A stretch of 64,000 nt of DNA from contig NZ_QKMF01000006.1 of the NCBI RefSeq assembly GCF_003208435.1, forward strand, positions 1 through 64,000, written 5' to 3'. Source of the stretch: Pelagimonas varians (GTDB lineage: Bacteria > Pseudomonadota > Alphaproteobacteria > Rhodobacterales > Rhodobacteraceae). Position 1 is the stretch's first letter. Each line of letters begins with the position of its first letter. The position numbers and the translations under genes are program-made. Positions 36,076 to 45,359 of this stretch are shown in pieces. The notes under the pieces were generated by a model. That model saw nothing but the letters and a program-made list of their open reading frames with translations. It was not told where the DNA came from and did not search any database.

Positions 36076-37895
36076 TTGTCCTCAGGCTTGCCTGCTTTTT
36101 TCAAGCCGCTCGTGATATTGCCCAGTATGTCAGGTTTAAAGCCCTGGCTGCGCATAATCAGGTACTGCTGTGTAAATGTGATCGTGTTGTTCGCGATCCA
36201 GTACACCACAAGACCACTCGCAAATCCACCCAGCATGAACATGAAGACCCAAGGCATCCAGGCAAAGATCATCGCCTGAGTTGGATCCGTTGGTGCCGGG
36301 TTTAGCTTTTGCTGCAGGAACATCGAGATACCCAACAGCAGCGGCAAGATACCAATAAAGATCAGTGCCATGATGGAACCCGCTTCTGGTGCCGCCCAAG
36401 GCAGGGCACCAAACAGGTTGAAGATCGATGTTGTATCTGGTGCAGACAAGTCCTGGAAAGGACCAAGAAAGGGAGCGTGACGCAATTCAAGCGTTACAAA
36501 AATCACCTTGTACAAAGAGAAGAAGATCGGGATTTGCATCAAGATCGGCAAACAACCGGCGGCCGGGTTCACTTTTTCTTTTTTGTACAAAGCCATCATT
36601 TCTTTTTGAAGCTTTTCGCGATCGTCGCCGGTGCGTTCTTTGATTTTGGCCATTTCTGGCTGAAGCTCTTTCATCTTTGCCATGGAGACATAAGATTTAT
36701 ATGCCAGCGGGAAAAGCAGTGCCTTGATTAGCAAGGTCAGACCAATGATTGACCAACCCATGTTGCCGATTGCGGCGTTCAGCCAGTGTAAAACAGCAAA
36801 GATCGGTTTGGTTAGGAAGAAGAACCAACCCCAGTCGATGGAGTCGAGAAAGCCATCAACGCCGCCCTTTTCATAGCCACGGATGGTTTCCCACTCCTTG
36901 GCACCAGCAAACAGTTGGGTGCTGGCGTTTTTCGTCTCGCCCGGTGCCACTTGGACTGTCTGCAACACTGTTTCGGTCTGATAGATATCGCGGCGTTCGT
37001 CGTATTTGGCGACCTGTTTATAAGGGGTGCCTGCAGCGGGGATAAGGGTGGTCATCCAATAGTGATCTGTGAAGCCGATCCAGCCGCTCTCAGCGACCTG
37101 AGTCACTTCGGCGCGCGCACCTTCGCTGGCGATCACGTTGAAATCAGGCATATCGCCGTAGTCTATTTCCGATAGCGTACCGTCTGCCATCGCAACAACA
37201 CCTTCGTGTAGAACGAAGAAGTTTTTCAGATCGTCTGGTTCGCCTTTACGAGCAAGAATGCCGTAGGGAGCAAGAGAGACCGTAGCTCCGCCAGTGTTTT
37301 CAACTGTTTGTGTGATTGAAAACATGTAGTTGGCGTCAATTGCAACTGTGCGTCGAAACGTCAGGCCAGCGGGGCTGTCCCAACGCAAAATCACAGGGGA
37401 TGTCGTTGTCAGTGTCTGGCCGGTTTCAATCGCCCAAAGAGTGTTGGCACCGGGGACATCGTCTAATGTCAAACCCGCGCCGGGCGCCCAGCCGTACAGG
37501 GCGTAGTAAGGATTATCGCTACCAGCTGGATCGAGCATCTGCACAATGGCTGAATCGTCATCCAGAGTTTCGCGGTAATCTTTCAGCCGTAGATCATCAA
37601 TGCGGCCACCAACCAACGAAATCGAGCCTTCAAGGCGGTCGGTGTCCAAAGTGACACGGGGCGCTTCTGTGGTTTCGCTTGCGGTCTCAGCTGCCTGAGC
37701 CGGGGCACTGCCCGGTGCAGCAGCCGGTGCCACTGCAAGGTCGTTGTCCGCCGCAGGTGCTGCGCCCTCGATCGCAACAGGTGCGTTCGGGTCAATCTCA
37801 GGCTGTTCGGGTGGGGGAAACAAGATGAACCAGGCCAGGATCACCACAAAGCTGAGTGCCGTTGCAAGAAACAGGTTCTTGTTCTGATCGTCCAT
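36072..37895 (-). CDS. yidC: Membrane protein insertase YidC
   Basis: The 607-residue product inserts and folds inner-membrane proteins, alone or with SecYEG. An N-terminal helix and the large periplasmic domain precede the conserved membrane core (about residues 360-590), where AYKSYVSMAKMKELQPEMAK and VNPAAGCLPILMQIPIFFSL are recognisable. The N-terminal stretch after the first helix is rich in Ala, Pro and acidic residues. It is the first gene of a minus-strand operon through MOSC, engB and argB. It is unusually separated from yidD. Confidence 0.97.
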   Translation of the reverse strand: MDDQNKNLFLATALSFVVILAWFILFPPPEQPEIDPNAPVAIEGAAPAADNDLAVAPAAAPGSAPAQAAETASETTEAPRVTLDTDRLEGSISLVGGRIDDLRLKDYRETLDDDSAIVQMLDPAGSDNPYYALYGWAPGAGLTLDDVPGANTLWAIETGQTLTTTSPVILRWDSPAGLTFRRTVAIDANYMFSITQTVENTGGATVSLAPYGILARKGEPDDLKNFFVLHEGVVAMADGTLSEIDYGDMPDFNVIASEGARAEVTQVAESGWIGFTDHYWMTTLIPAAGTPYKQVAKYDERRDIYQTETVLQTVQVAPGETKNASTQLFAGAKEWETIRGYEKGGVDGFLDSIDWGWFFFLTKPIFAVLHWLNAAIGNMGWSIIGLTLLIKALLFPLAYKSYVSMAKMKELQPEMAKIKERTGDDREKLQKEMMALYKKEKVNPAAGCLPILMQIPIFFSLYKVIFVTLELRHAPFLGPFQDLSAPDTTSIFNLFGALPWAAPEAGSIMALIFIGILPLLLGISMFLQQKLNPAPTDPTQAMIFAWMPWVFMFMLGGFASGLVVYWIANNTITFTQQYLIMRSQGFKPDILGNITSGLKKAGKPEDK

Positions 37896-38045
37896 GAGGG
37901 GAGCTGCCTTATCCGTTCAAAGTCACCGGTGCGTTCAAACGTCCCAAGCCCCAAAGGTCAAGGGGATTCGCAGGTTCTACCCATGGGTAGCGGCATCAAA
38001 GCCCCATGATCACCATAAAACCGGTCAGATTGTGCCGAAACAGGG

Positions 38046-39593
38046 TTAACCTCCGGTGCGTCCCAAACGCTGGGCCCCTTCGATACGGACGGCATGTTCT
38101 TTGGCCCAATCGATCATTTTGTCCCCGGGCATCGGGCGCGCAATGCCAAAACCTTGAACGTGATCGCAACCCAGTTGAGACAGCAAAGCATGTTCCCCGA
38201 CACTTTCGACACCTTCAGCCAAGGTTTCAAGTCCAAGGCGGTCTGCCATCCCAAGGACTGCAGCCAGCATGCGGTGTTGGTCTTCGTCGCGGTCGACCCG
38301 AGTGACAAAACTGCGGTCAATTTTCAAACGGTGTACCCGAAATTTGCGCAACGCGGTGATTGAGGCGTGACCGGTGCCAAAGTCGTCAAGGTCAATATGG
38401 CACCCCAACTCACCCAGTGCGACGATGTTACGAGCCACAATACCTTCTGGAGAACCGGCAATGACGGTTTCGAGCACCTCGATGCCTAGGCGCTGTGGGG
38501 TCAGGCCAAAGCGGTCGAGTTCCCACTGGATTTTCTCAACCAGATTTGGACTGCGCAATTCGGAATCGGAGAAGTTGACACTCACACGCGGAATATCAAG
38601 ACCTGCTTGGTCCCAACTTCTCAGCGCCGTCAGGCTATGTTGCAAGATGACTTCGCCCAGGTTTTCCATGCGGCCGGAATCCTCCAATACGCGCAGGAAC
38701 TGAGCAGGCGGAACAATTCCGCGCTCCGGATGGATCCAGCGGGCCAAAGCTTCTGCTCCGCTGATATTGCCGGTGGATGTGCATATTTGCGGTTGAAACC
38801 ACGGTTGAATTTGACCGTTTGCCAAAGCGCGGTCGACCTCGGTTTTCAGGTTTTGCTGTTCCTTGTGGGCTGCGCGCATGTTTTCCGACCACGCCCGAAT
38901 AGCAGAGGGGCCATTGTTGATCGCTTCATTCAAAGCGACATGGGCTGCTTCAAGCATTTGAATGCCCGTCGCGCTATCAGGTAAGCGCGAGCTACCGCAA
39001 AAGCCGATTGAGGCCGAAAGGTAGCGCATTGAGTTTTCTAGTGAGGCAGGTTCTTCGACAGAGGTTTGTAGTCGGGTTGAGAGCTGCAACAGCGCTTCAA
39101 GATCGAGCCGAATAGACGGCGCGAGCAAGATCAAGAAGCGATTGTCGCTCATCCGGACGGCGCGATCATCCCGGCGAAGGGTATTGCGCAAACGGTTCAA
39201 GGCTAGATCACGCATCGCCTCTGCGGCGGCGTCGCCGCCGCGACTTGCAATTTCTTCGAGCCCATCGACCTCAACCAATATGCAGCCTGAGGCCAAACTG
39301 GCAGATCGGGCCTGAGCAAGGCAGGCATCGGCCATCTTGTTGGCGGTCATCGTGTTGACCACGTCGGCGTAGCCGGGGGGCGCGCTGCCTTGATTGGAGG
39401 GAACTGAAAAATTGCCAGTCAGCAACAAAATTGCTGGTAACCCAAAGGCCACGGCAATCAACAAAGGTTCGCCGCCAAGCCAAAAAGCGGCCAGTGCAAG
39501 AGCCGGCAAAAATGCCAAAGCATGTGGCCCATTCAGGCCGCGATGCAATACTAAACGAAGTCTACCAATTTGGGCGTTGATGGCCGCTTTCAT
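38046..39593 (-). CDS. EAL phosphodiesterase with degenerate GGDEF
   Basis: The 515-residue product has two N-terminal hydrophobic segments (about residues 20-65) followed by a GGDEF-like domain and an EAL domain. The GGDEF motif is lost: the site reads RMSDNRFLIL, so cyclase activity is unlikely. The EAL domain keeps AEALARW, the NFSDSELR glutamate, DLDDFGTGHAS and KIDRSFV, so c-di-GMP hydrolysis is plausible. The ATG at 39593 follows AAAGGA; a TTG 14 codons upstream is the alternative. It sits between ttcA and yidC. Confidence 0.88.
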   Translation of the reverse strand: MKAAINAQIGRLRLVLHRGLNGPHALAFLPALALAAFWLGGEPLLIAVAFGLPAILLLTGNFSVPSNQGSAPPGYADVVNTMTANKMADACLAQARSASLASGCILVEVDGLEEIASRGGDAAAEAMRDLALNRLRNTLRRDDRAVRMSDNRFLILLAPSIRLDLEALLQLSTRLQTSVEEPASLENSMRYLSASIGFCGSSRLPDSATGIQMLEAAHVALNEAINNGPSAIRAWSENMRAAHKEQQNLKTEVDRALANGQIQPWFQPQICTSTGNISGAEALARWIHPERGIVPPAQFLRVLEDSGRMENLGEVILQHSLTALRSWDQAGLDIPRVSVNFSDSELRSPNLVEKIQWELDRFGLTPQRLGIEVLETVIAGSPEGIVARNIVALGELGCHIDLDDFGTGHASITALRKFRVHRLKIDRSFVTRVDRDEDQHRMLAAVLGMADRLGLETLAEGVESVGEHALLSQLGCDHVQGFGIARPMPGDKMIDWAKEHAVRIEGAQRLGRTGG

Positions 39594-39665
39594 CGCGTAT
39601 CCTTTCCCTTGCCTTACAAGGGAAACTAGACGCAACCGGTAACTCGGCTATTAACAAAACGACAT

Positions 39666-40514
39666 CTAATCGTTCGAATTATCCGCGTTCGCCTGCCGCA
39701 TCAGACCGGCAAAGTCGAATAATTTGGGGTCTAGCATATGCGATGGACGTATATTTGTCAGGGCTTTGAACATGACATTGCGGCGGCCAGGGCTGTTCTT
39801 CTCCCAGCCGTCCAGAATTTGTTTCACTTGTTGCCGCTGTAACCCATCCTGACTACCGCATAAATCGCAGGGAATAATCGGATAGTTCATAGCTTTGGCG
39901 AATCGTTCACAGTCGACCTCGGCTACATGGGCCAAGGGGCGGTAGACAAACAGATCGCCTTCTTCGTTGATCAATTTGGGCGGCATCGTTGCCAATCGCC
40001 CGCCGTGAAACAAATTCATAAAGAAGGTTTCTAGGATGTCGTCGCGATGATGGCCGAGTACAACCGCACTACAGCCTTCTTCGCGGGCAATCCGGTAGAG
40101 GTTGCCCCGGCGCAGGCGCGAACACAGAGCGCAAAAAGTGCGGCCTTCTGGGACTTTGTCCATCACGATGGAATAAGTGTCTTGATATTCAATCCGGTGC
40201 GGCACTTCCATTTTTTCGAGGAACGCGGGCAAAACTGTCGCGGGAAACCCCGGCTGCCCTTGGTCAAGGTTGCAGGCTACCAGTTCGACAGGCAGCAGGC
40301 CGCGCCACTTAAGTTCATGTAAGATGGCCAACAAAGTATAGCTGTCTTTACCGCCCGACAGGCAGACCAACCACTTTGTGCCTTCTTCGATCATACCATA
40401 TTGATCGATTGCTTCGCGCACGTTTTGTACGATGCGTTTGCGCAGCTTTTTGAACTCGGTGGTTTTGGGCGCACCGTAGAACAGCGGGTGAATATCATCG
40501 GCGTTGTCAAACAT
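39666..40514 (-). CDS. ttcA: tRNA 2-thiocytidine synthetase TtcA
   Basis: The 282-residue product thiolates cytidine 32 of tRNAs using an iron-sulfur cluster. The PP-loop SGGKDSYTL at residues 54-62, CALC and CDLC cysteine pairs and [10 protein letters not shown] are the family features. It shares the minus strand with yidD upstream and the EAL gene downstream. TtcA reads tRNAs including tRNA-Arg species in E. coli; that is family knowledge, not shown here. Confidence 0.95.
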   Translation of the reverse strand: MFDNADDIHPLFYGAPKTTEFKKLRKRIVQNVREAIDQYGMIEEGTKWLVCLSGGKDSYTLLAILHELKWRGLLPVELVACNLDQGQPGFPATVLPAFLEKMEVPHRIEYQDTYSIVMDKVPEGRTFCALCSRLRRGNLYRIAREEGCSAVVLGHHRDDILETFFMNLFHGGRLATMPPKLINEEGDLFVYRPLAHVAEVDCERFAKAMNYPIIPCDLCGSQDGLQRQQVKQILDGWEKNSPGRRNVMFKALTNIRPSHMLDPKLFDFAGLMRQANADNSND

Positions 40515-40593
40515 AGGGTGTGTTCACTGTTCTGGTGGGGTTGCGAAAGTCGAGAGGTCTGGAGTCTGAACGCTCATACCATCATTTCGGCGC

Positions 40594-40824
40594 TTAGTCT
40601 TTGCGGGGAGGTACGTTGTCAATCCCGGACCCGCCCCATGGGTGACACCGGCCAATGCGGCGCAAAGTCAGCCAAATGCCTTTGATCGCGCCGTGCTTTT
40701 CCAGCGCCTCCAACGAATAGGCAGAGCAGGTGGGGTGATAGCGGCACCCGTGCCCAACCCACGGAGAAAAGAGCAACCGATAGGCGCGCACCGGCAATGC
40801 CGCGACATGGGCCATCGGGCTCAT
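40594..40824 (-). CDS. yidD: Membrane protein insertion efficiency factor YidD
   Basis: The 76-residue product is the small YidD factor. [28 protein letters not shown], with its conserved cysteines (CRYHPTCS), is diagnostic. It overlaps rnpA by ATGA as usual. In most bacteria yidC follows, but here ttcA and an EAL gene intervene. Confidence 0.95.
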   Translation of the reverse strand: MSPMAHVAALPVRAYRLLFSPWVGHGCRYHPTCSAYSLEALEKHGAIKGIWLTLRRIGRCHPWGGSGIDNVPPRKD

Positions 40825-41219
40825 GCGTGCAACTTTTTCAGGGCGTGGGCCAAATCGGCCTGCATGGCGGTAAATTCATGAGAGGCGGTTTTCTCGGCCC
40901 GGCCAATTAGCACGTAATCATAGCCGTCTTGCCCCATGCGGGGCAGTACGAGGCGGGCGATTTCGCGCAACCGGCGTTTGGCACGGTTGCGGGCAACGGC
41001 ATTGCCAACCTTTTTGGAACAGGTAAAGCCGACCCGCATGCCCATAGCTTCGCCATCAGCCCGTTTTCTGGCTTGAACCAGAAACGCAGGGCAGGGCGCA
41101 CGGCGGGCGCGGGCCGCTTTCAGGAAATCACTGCGCTTACGCAGGACTGCCAACGGCAAAAGAGCCGCCCGCGGTTCACCCGAGGCGGCCTTTTGATCTT
41201 GTTCGTCCGGCTCCGTCAT
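40821..41219 (-). CDS. rnpA: Ribonuclease P protein component
   Basis: The 132-residue product is the protein subunit of RNase P, which trims tRNA 5' ends. [25 protein letters not shown] is the conserved RNR motif. It has an N-terminal extension of about 20 acidic residues before the KRSDFLKA segment. It lies 17 bases downstream of rpmH and is coupled to yidD. Confidence 0.95.
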   Translation of the reverse strand: MTEPDEQDQKAASGEPRAALLPLAVLRKRSDFLKAARARRAPCPAFLVQARKRADGEAMGMRVGFTCSKKVGNAVARNRAKRRLREIARLVLPRMGQDGYDYVLIGRAEKTASHEFTAMQADLAHALKKLHA

Positions 41220-41236
41220 ATGCGAAGCTCCGGTCG

Positions 41237-41371
41237 TTACGCGCTCAGGCTCTTACGGCCACGTGCACGACGGGCGTTCAGAATTTTGCGACCTGCTTTG
41301 GTTGCCATGCGCGAACGGAAACCGTGACGGCGCTTGCGAACGAGGTTCGACGGCTGGAAGGTACGTTTCAT
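41237..41371 (-). CDS. rpmH: 50S ribosomal protein L34
   Basis: The 44-residue product is L34, read on the minus strand: [20 protein letters not shown] is the universal N-terminus and the [18 protein letters not shown] end is typical. It is too short to be found by long-frame searches. A consensus promoter lies upstream at 41434-41462. The rpmH-rnpA-yidD order is the common bacterial one. Confidence 0.98.
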   Translation of the reverse strand: MKRTFQPSNLVRKRRHGFRSRMATKAGRKILNARRARGRKSLSA

Positions 41372-41433
41372 AGCGGCTACTCCGATCCTTGGCCTAGAGC
41401 GGATTCGCCAGACCAGTGGTAATTGAAGTCCGT

Positions 41434-41462
41434 GCTATAGGGAGGTGATTGGGGTATGTCAA
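41434..41462 (-). promoter_or_regulatory. Strong sigma-70-type promoter of rpmH
   Basis: On the minus strand TTGACA (41462-41457), a 17-base spacer and TATAGC (41439-41434) match the housekeeping consensus closely. Transcription would start near 41427, giving a leader of about 55 bases before rpmH. Confidence 0.8.
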
Positions 41463-41652
41463 ACGCCAATCAGGGCAGTGTTGCAACATTTCACTGCCAA
41501 AACCGGCGGCAAATGTTTCACTCTGGCAATATTAACCCCGAATTCTCACGCTGGCGATAACTCTGCATCAACGGGATGTGAGAAGGCTATTGTTGCGTGG
41601 CATTCATACGCATGTTTGCTGCATGAATGCGACAACCGAAAGCCCCAATGAT

Positions 41653-42396
41653 ATGAGCGATATGACCCAGACACCTCCAAATGCCACCCAAGGTGGCCTG
41701 CGCAGATACCTTCCACTGTTGGGGATCGGGACGGTTGCTATCATTGGTGCCTTTACGTTGCGCGATTATCTTACATTTGAAACCCTGCGCGACAACCGAG
41801 AGGCGTTATTGGCCTTCCGAGACAGCAATCTAATTCTGACTTTGGGCGTGTTTGTAGCGGCCTACGTGGCAATTGTTGGATTTTCGCTGCCGGGTGCATC
41901 CATTGCAACGTTAACGGGCGGCTTTTTGTTTGGCACGCTGACCGGGTCCATGGTCAACGTTGTGGCCGCAACTGCCGGAGCTTCGACAATCTTCTTGGCT
42001 GCGCGTTGGGGGCTTGGTGCGCGCTTGGGGGCGAAGCTGGAAAACTCCGAAGGAACGGTGAAGCAAATCAAAGACGGGATCGATGAAAACCAATGGTCGA
42101 TGCTGTTTCTGATTCGGCTTGTTCCAGCCGTGCCATTCTTTTTGGCAAATCTGATTCCGGCGTTCCTTGAGGTGCCTCTGTATCGCTTCGTTGTCTCAAC
42201 CTTCTTGGGAATCATCCCCGGTACGGTTGTCTTCACATCGATTGGCGCGGGTTTGGGCGAAGTGTTTGCCCGCGGCGAAACCCCTGATTTCGGCATTATA
42301 TTCGAGCCGCACATCATTGGCCCTATCCTTGGTTTGGCCGCTCTTTCTGCACTTCCCATCGTTATCAAAGCCGTTCGCGGCAAAAAGGACCTGTAA
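41653..42396 (+). CDS. TVP38/TMEM64 family (VTT domain) membrane protein
   Basis: The product is about 247 residues with several helices and the VTT domain shared with DedA proteins. FSLPGASIATLTGGFLFGTLTG and RLVPAVPFFLANLIPAFLEVPL are the conserved regions. Members act in lipid or small-molecule handling at membranes but this one's job is unknown. The start is uncertain between ATGs at 41623, 41653 and 41662. The next gene, a flavin reductase, begins 2 bases after the stop, and such pairs (TVP38 with a dihydrolipoamide dehydrogenase-like protein) recur in proteobacteria. Confidence 0.85.
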   Translation: MSDMTQTPPNATQGGLRRYLPLLGIGTVAIIGAFTLRDYLTFETLRDNREALLAFRDSNLILTLGVFVAAYVAIVGFSLPGASIATLTGGFLFGTLTGSMVNVVAATAGASTIFLAARWGLGARLGAKLENSEGTVKQIKDGIDENQWSMLFLIRLVPAVPFFLANLIPAFLEVPLYRFVVSTFLGIIPGTVVFTSIGAGLGEVFARGETPDFGIIFEPHIIGPILGLAALSALPIVIKAVRGKKDL

Positions 42397-42398
42397 TC

Positions 42399-43817
42399 AT
42401 GGAAACCATCAAAACTGATCTGCTGATTATTGGTGCCGGTTCTGGCGGGTTGTCGACAGCGGCAGGGGCGGCGCAAATGGGGGCCTCTGTTGTTTTGCTT
42501 GAGGGCCACAAAATGGGCGGCGATTGCCTGAACTATGGCTGTGTCCCTTCCAAGGCGTTGATCGCCAGCGGTAAGGCCGCATTCGAAATGACCCATGCGC
42601 AAGACTACGGGGTGGCCAACGTTGTGCCTCAGGTCGACTATGCCGCTGCCAAAGACCATGTGAATGACGTGATCGCCACGATTGAACCTGTCGATAGCCA
42701 AGAACGCTTTGAGAGTTTTGGCGTTCGGGTGATCCGTGAATACGGGCAGTTTATCTCACCGACCGAAGTTGAAGCAGGCCCCTATAAGATCATCGCGCGC
42801 CGCGTGGTGATTTCGACTGGCTCTTCTCCCTTCGTCCCGCCCATTCCGGGCTTGGACAATGTTCCCTATCTGACCAACGAATCCTTGTGGGAGTTGCGCG
42901 AGAAGCCTGAGCACCTGCTTGTCATTGGCGGTGGCCCAATCGGAATGGAAATGGCCCAAGCGCACCGCCGCCTTGGATCCGAAGTCACGGTGATTGAGGG
43001 TATGAAAGCCCTTGGTAAAGATGACCCCGAGATGGCAGAGGTGGTTTTGGAAAATCTGCGCGCCGAAGGGATCGAGATCGCCGAGGAGGCCCTTGCAAAA
43101 GAGATTCGCGGTGAAGCGGGGGCGATTGAAGTCGAAACCCAAGATGGCCGCATCTTTAAGGGCACGCATTTGCTGATGGCCGTGGGCCGCAAGGCGAATG
43201 TCGCCAAGTTGGGATTGGACAAAGCCGGGATCGAAACCACCCGGACCGGCATCAAAGTCGACGACAGCCTGCGCACAACCAACAAAAAGGTCTATGCGAT
43301 CGGGGACGCTGCTGGCGGTCTGCAATTTACCCATGTTGCAGGCTATCACGCTGGTATCATCATCCGGTCGGCTTTGTTTGGGCTACCCGCCAAAGCCAGC
43401 ACCAAACACATCCCTTGGGCCACCTACACCCAGCCCGAATTGTCCCAAGTCGGGCTAACCGAGGCGCAGGCAAGCGAGCAATATGGAGACAAGCTGGAGG
43501 TTGCGCGTTTTCACTATCATCATAATGATCGCGCCATCGCGGAGCGCAAAACCAAAGGTCTGATCAAGGTGATGGTTGTCAAAGGCAAACCAGTCGGGGC
43601 GTCAATCGCGGGCTACCAAGCGGGTGAGTTGATTTCGACTTGGTCGCTAGCCATTGCCAATGGTTTGAAAATGAGCGCAGTGTCCAACATGATTGCGCCC
43701 TATCCCACAGTCTCTGAAATGAACAAGCGGGTGGCAGGCGCGTATTTCTCACCTAGATTGTTTGAGAATGACACCGTGAAAAAGGTTGTCCGATTTGTAC
43801 AACGCTGGCTGCCGTAG
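42399..43817 (+). CDS. FAD-dependent disulfide reductase (MerA/Lpd-like)
   Basis: The 472-residue product is a class I pyridine nucleotide-disulfide oxidoreductase. The FAD site is LLIIGAGSGGLST, the redox pair is GDCLNYGCVPSK (Cys43 and Cys48), the NAD site is VIGGGPIGMEMA and the second FAD site is AIGDAAGG. The usual C-terminal His-x-x-x-x-Glu proton relay is altered to YPTVSE, as in mercuric-reductase-like enzymes of unknown substrate. Its tight link to the TVP38 gene suggests a shared membrane process. Confidence 0.88.
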   Translation: METIKTDLLIIGAGSGGLSTAAGAAQMGASVVLLEGHKMGGDCLNYGCVPSKALIASGKAAFEMTHAQDYGVANVVPQVDYAAAKDHVNDVIATIEPVDSQERFESFGVRVIREYGQFISPTEVEAGPYKIIARRVVISTGSSPFVPPIPGLDNVPYLTNESLWELREKPEHLLVIGGGPIGMEMAQAHRRLGSEVTVIEGMKALGKDDPEMAEVVLENLRAEGIEIAEEALAKEIRGEAGAIEVETQDGRIFKGTHLLMAVGRKANVAKLGLDKAGIETTRTGIKVDDSLRTTNKKVYAIGDAAGGLQFTHVAGYHAGIIIRSALFGLPAKASTKHIPWATYTQPELSQVGLTEAQASEQYGDKLEVARFHYHHNDRAIAERKTKGLIKVMVVKGKPVGASIAGYQAGELISTWSLAIANGLKMSAVSNMIAPYPTVSEMNKRVAGAYFSPRLFENDTVKKVVRFVQRWLP

Positions 43818-43823
43818 ACCCTG

Positions 43824-45206
43824 ATGCTGAATTCTCTCTCAGGCCGTTTCCTTATCCTAACCACCATCTTTGTGATGCTGGCCGAAGTGATGATTTTTGT
43901 TCCTTCGGTCGCGCGGTTTCGCGAGGATTATCTTACGACACGGCTTGAGAGGGCGCAGATCGCCTCTTTGGCGCTGCTCGCGGATGATATGCTGACTGAG
44001 GAGCTTGAAGCAGAGCTGCTTAAAAACGCCGGGGTCTTCAACGTTGCTTTGCGCCGCGATGAAGTCAGTGAGTTGATGCTGTCATCGCCCATGCCCGCCG
44101 AAATCACCAAAAGTTTTGATTTGCGCGGGGCGCGGCCCATGCCGCTGATCCGCGACGCGATGATGCGATTGGCCAATCCGGATCCACAAGTGATCCGGGT
44201 GATTGGCAATCCGTCCTTGGACGCCGGTCAGCAAATCGAAATCACCATGGATACAGAAGATTTACGCAATTCCATGATCGACTACGGGCTGAATATCTTG
44301 TGGTTGTCCGCGGTGATTTCGGTGTTCACAGCCTTTTTGTTGTTCTTATCGGTGCGGGTCTTGCTTGTGCGGCCGATCAAAGGCGTGGTGGGCCACATGC
44401 AAGCTTACTCCGCTGCGCCAGAGGATGCGCGCCAGATCATCGAGCCATCTGCCAGCGTTCGAGAGCTTAGAGAAGCGGAAGAGGCGTTGCACAGTCTGCA
44501 AACGCAGCTGACCTCCGCGCTCAAGCAAAAAGATCGTCTGGCTCAGCTGGGCGGTGCTGTAGCGCGGGTCAGCCATGATCTGCGAAACATTCTAACAGCC
44601 GCGCAGCTGTTCACAGACAGGATCGAAATGTCCGAAGATCCGACAGTCAAACGTATGGCACCGAAACTGGTGAATTCGATCACCCGGGCAGTGTCATTAT
44701 GCGAGAACACACTTGCATTTGGTCGCGCCGAAGAACCTGCGCCGGCCCTGATCCATTTCGATTTAGCCAGTTTGGCCAGCGAAGTGATTGAAGCCGAACG
44801 GCTGGCCATCGGTGAATATGATCTGAGCATTTCCGAAGACATCCCCGCAGGAATGATGGTGCGCGGTGATCCTGAACAATTATACCGCGCTTTAGGCAAT
44901 TTGATCCGCAATGCGCGCCAAGCGATTGTGGCCAGCAGCCAGCCCGGTGAAATTGGCGTGCAGGCACTGTCTACGGATACGGATTGGATCATCCACGTTA
45001 CAGATACCGGCCCCGGCCTGCCACCGAAAGCCAAAGAGCATTTGTTTCAGGCCTTTCAGGGTGGCGTGCGCAAAGGTGGCTCCGGACTCGGGCTTGCGAT
45101 TGTCTTTGAGCTTGTCCGTGGTCACGGCGGCGAATTGACCCTTGATCGCAGCGATGAAACCGGAACAGTTTTCACCATTCGACTTCCGATGGGAAAATTG
45201 ATGTAA
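43824..45206 (+). CDS. Sensor histidine kinase
   Basis: The 460-residue product has two membrane helices (about residues 8-27 and 155-180) flanking a periplasmic region, then a HAMP-like segment, a dimerisation domain with the phosphoacceptor histidine at 251 (ARVSHDLRN) and an ATPase domain (NLIRNARQA N-box, TDTGPGLP G1, GGSGLGLAIV G2). No response regulator gene is adjacent, so it is an orphan kinase in this window. It lies 6 bases after the flavin reductase gene and likely belongs to that operon. Confidence 0.9.
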   Translation: MLNSLSGRFLILTTIFVMLAEVMIFVPSVARFREDYLTTRLERAQIASLALLADDMLTEELEAELLKNAGVFNVALRRDEVSELMLSSPMPAEITKSFDLRGARPMPLIRDAMMRLANPDPQVIRVIGNPSLDAGQQIEITMDTEDLRNSMIDYGLNILWLSAVISVFTAFLLFLSVRVLLVRPIKGVVGHMQAYSAAPEDARQIIEPSASVRELREAEEALHSLQTQLTSALKQKDRLAQLGGAVARVSHDLRNILTAAQLFTDRIEMSEDPTVKRMAPKLVNSITRAVSLCENTLAFGRAEEPAPALIHFDLASLASEVIEAERLAIGEYDLSISEDIPAGMMVRGDPEQLYRALGNLIRNARQAIVASSQPGEIGVQALSTDTDWIIHVTDTGPGLPPKAKEHLFQAFQGGVRKGGSGLGLAIVFELVRGHGGELTLDRSDETGTVFTIRLPMGKLM

Positions 45207-45262
45207 AAAGCTGAAATTGCCTCTTGCGCTCCTGCTCTACTAACTCTAAATCCTGCCCTCAC

Positions 45263-45339
45263 GGACCGATAGCTCAGCTGGATAGAGTACCTGACTACGA
45301 ATCAGGGGGTCGGGGGTTCGAATCCTCCTCGGTCCGCCA
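45263..45339 (+). tRNA. tRNA-Arg (anticodon ACG)
   Basis: A 77-base cloverleaf including the encoded CCA: acceptor GGACCGA pairs with TCGGTCC, the D arm is AGCTCAGCTGGATAGAGT, the anticodon stem CCTGA/TCAGG encloses the loop CTACGAA with anticodon ACG, and the T arm contains GGTTCGAATCC. Its 3' end is the attachment site of the downstream element, which restores the full gene. Confidence 0.97.
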
Positions 45340-45343
45340 TTAC
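45324..45343 (+). repeat. attL core (20-bp direct repeat, copy 1)
   Basis: The 20 bases CCTCCTCGGTCCGCCATTAC cover the T-stem end, acceptor and CCA of the tRNA plus four bases. An identical copy lies at 55074-55093. Confidence 0.92.
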
Positions 45344-45359
45344 ACCCCTGATCATAAAC

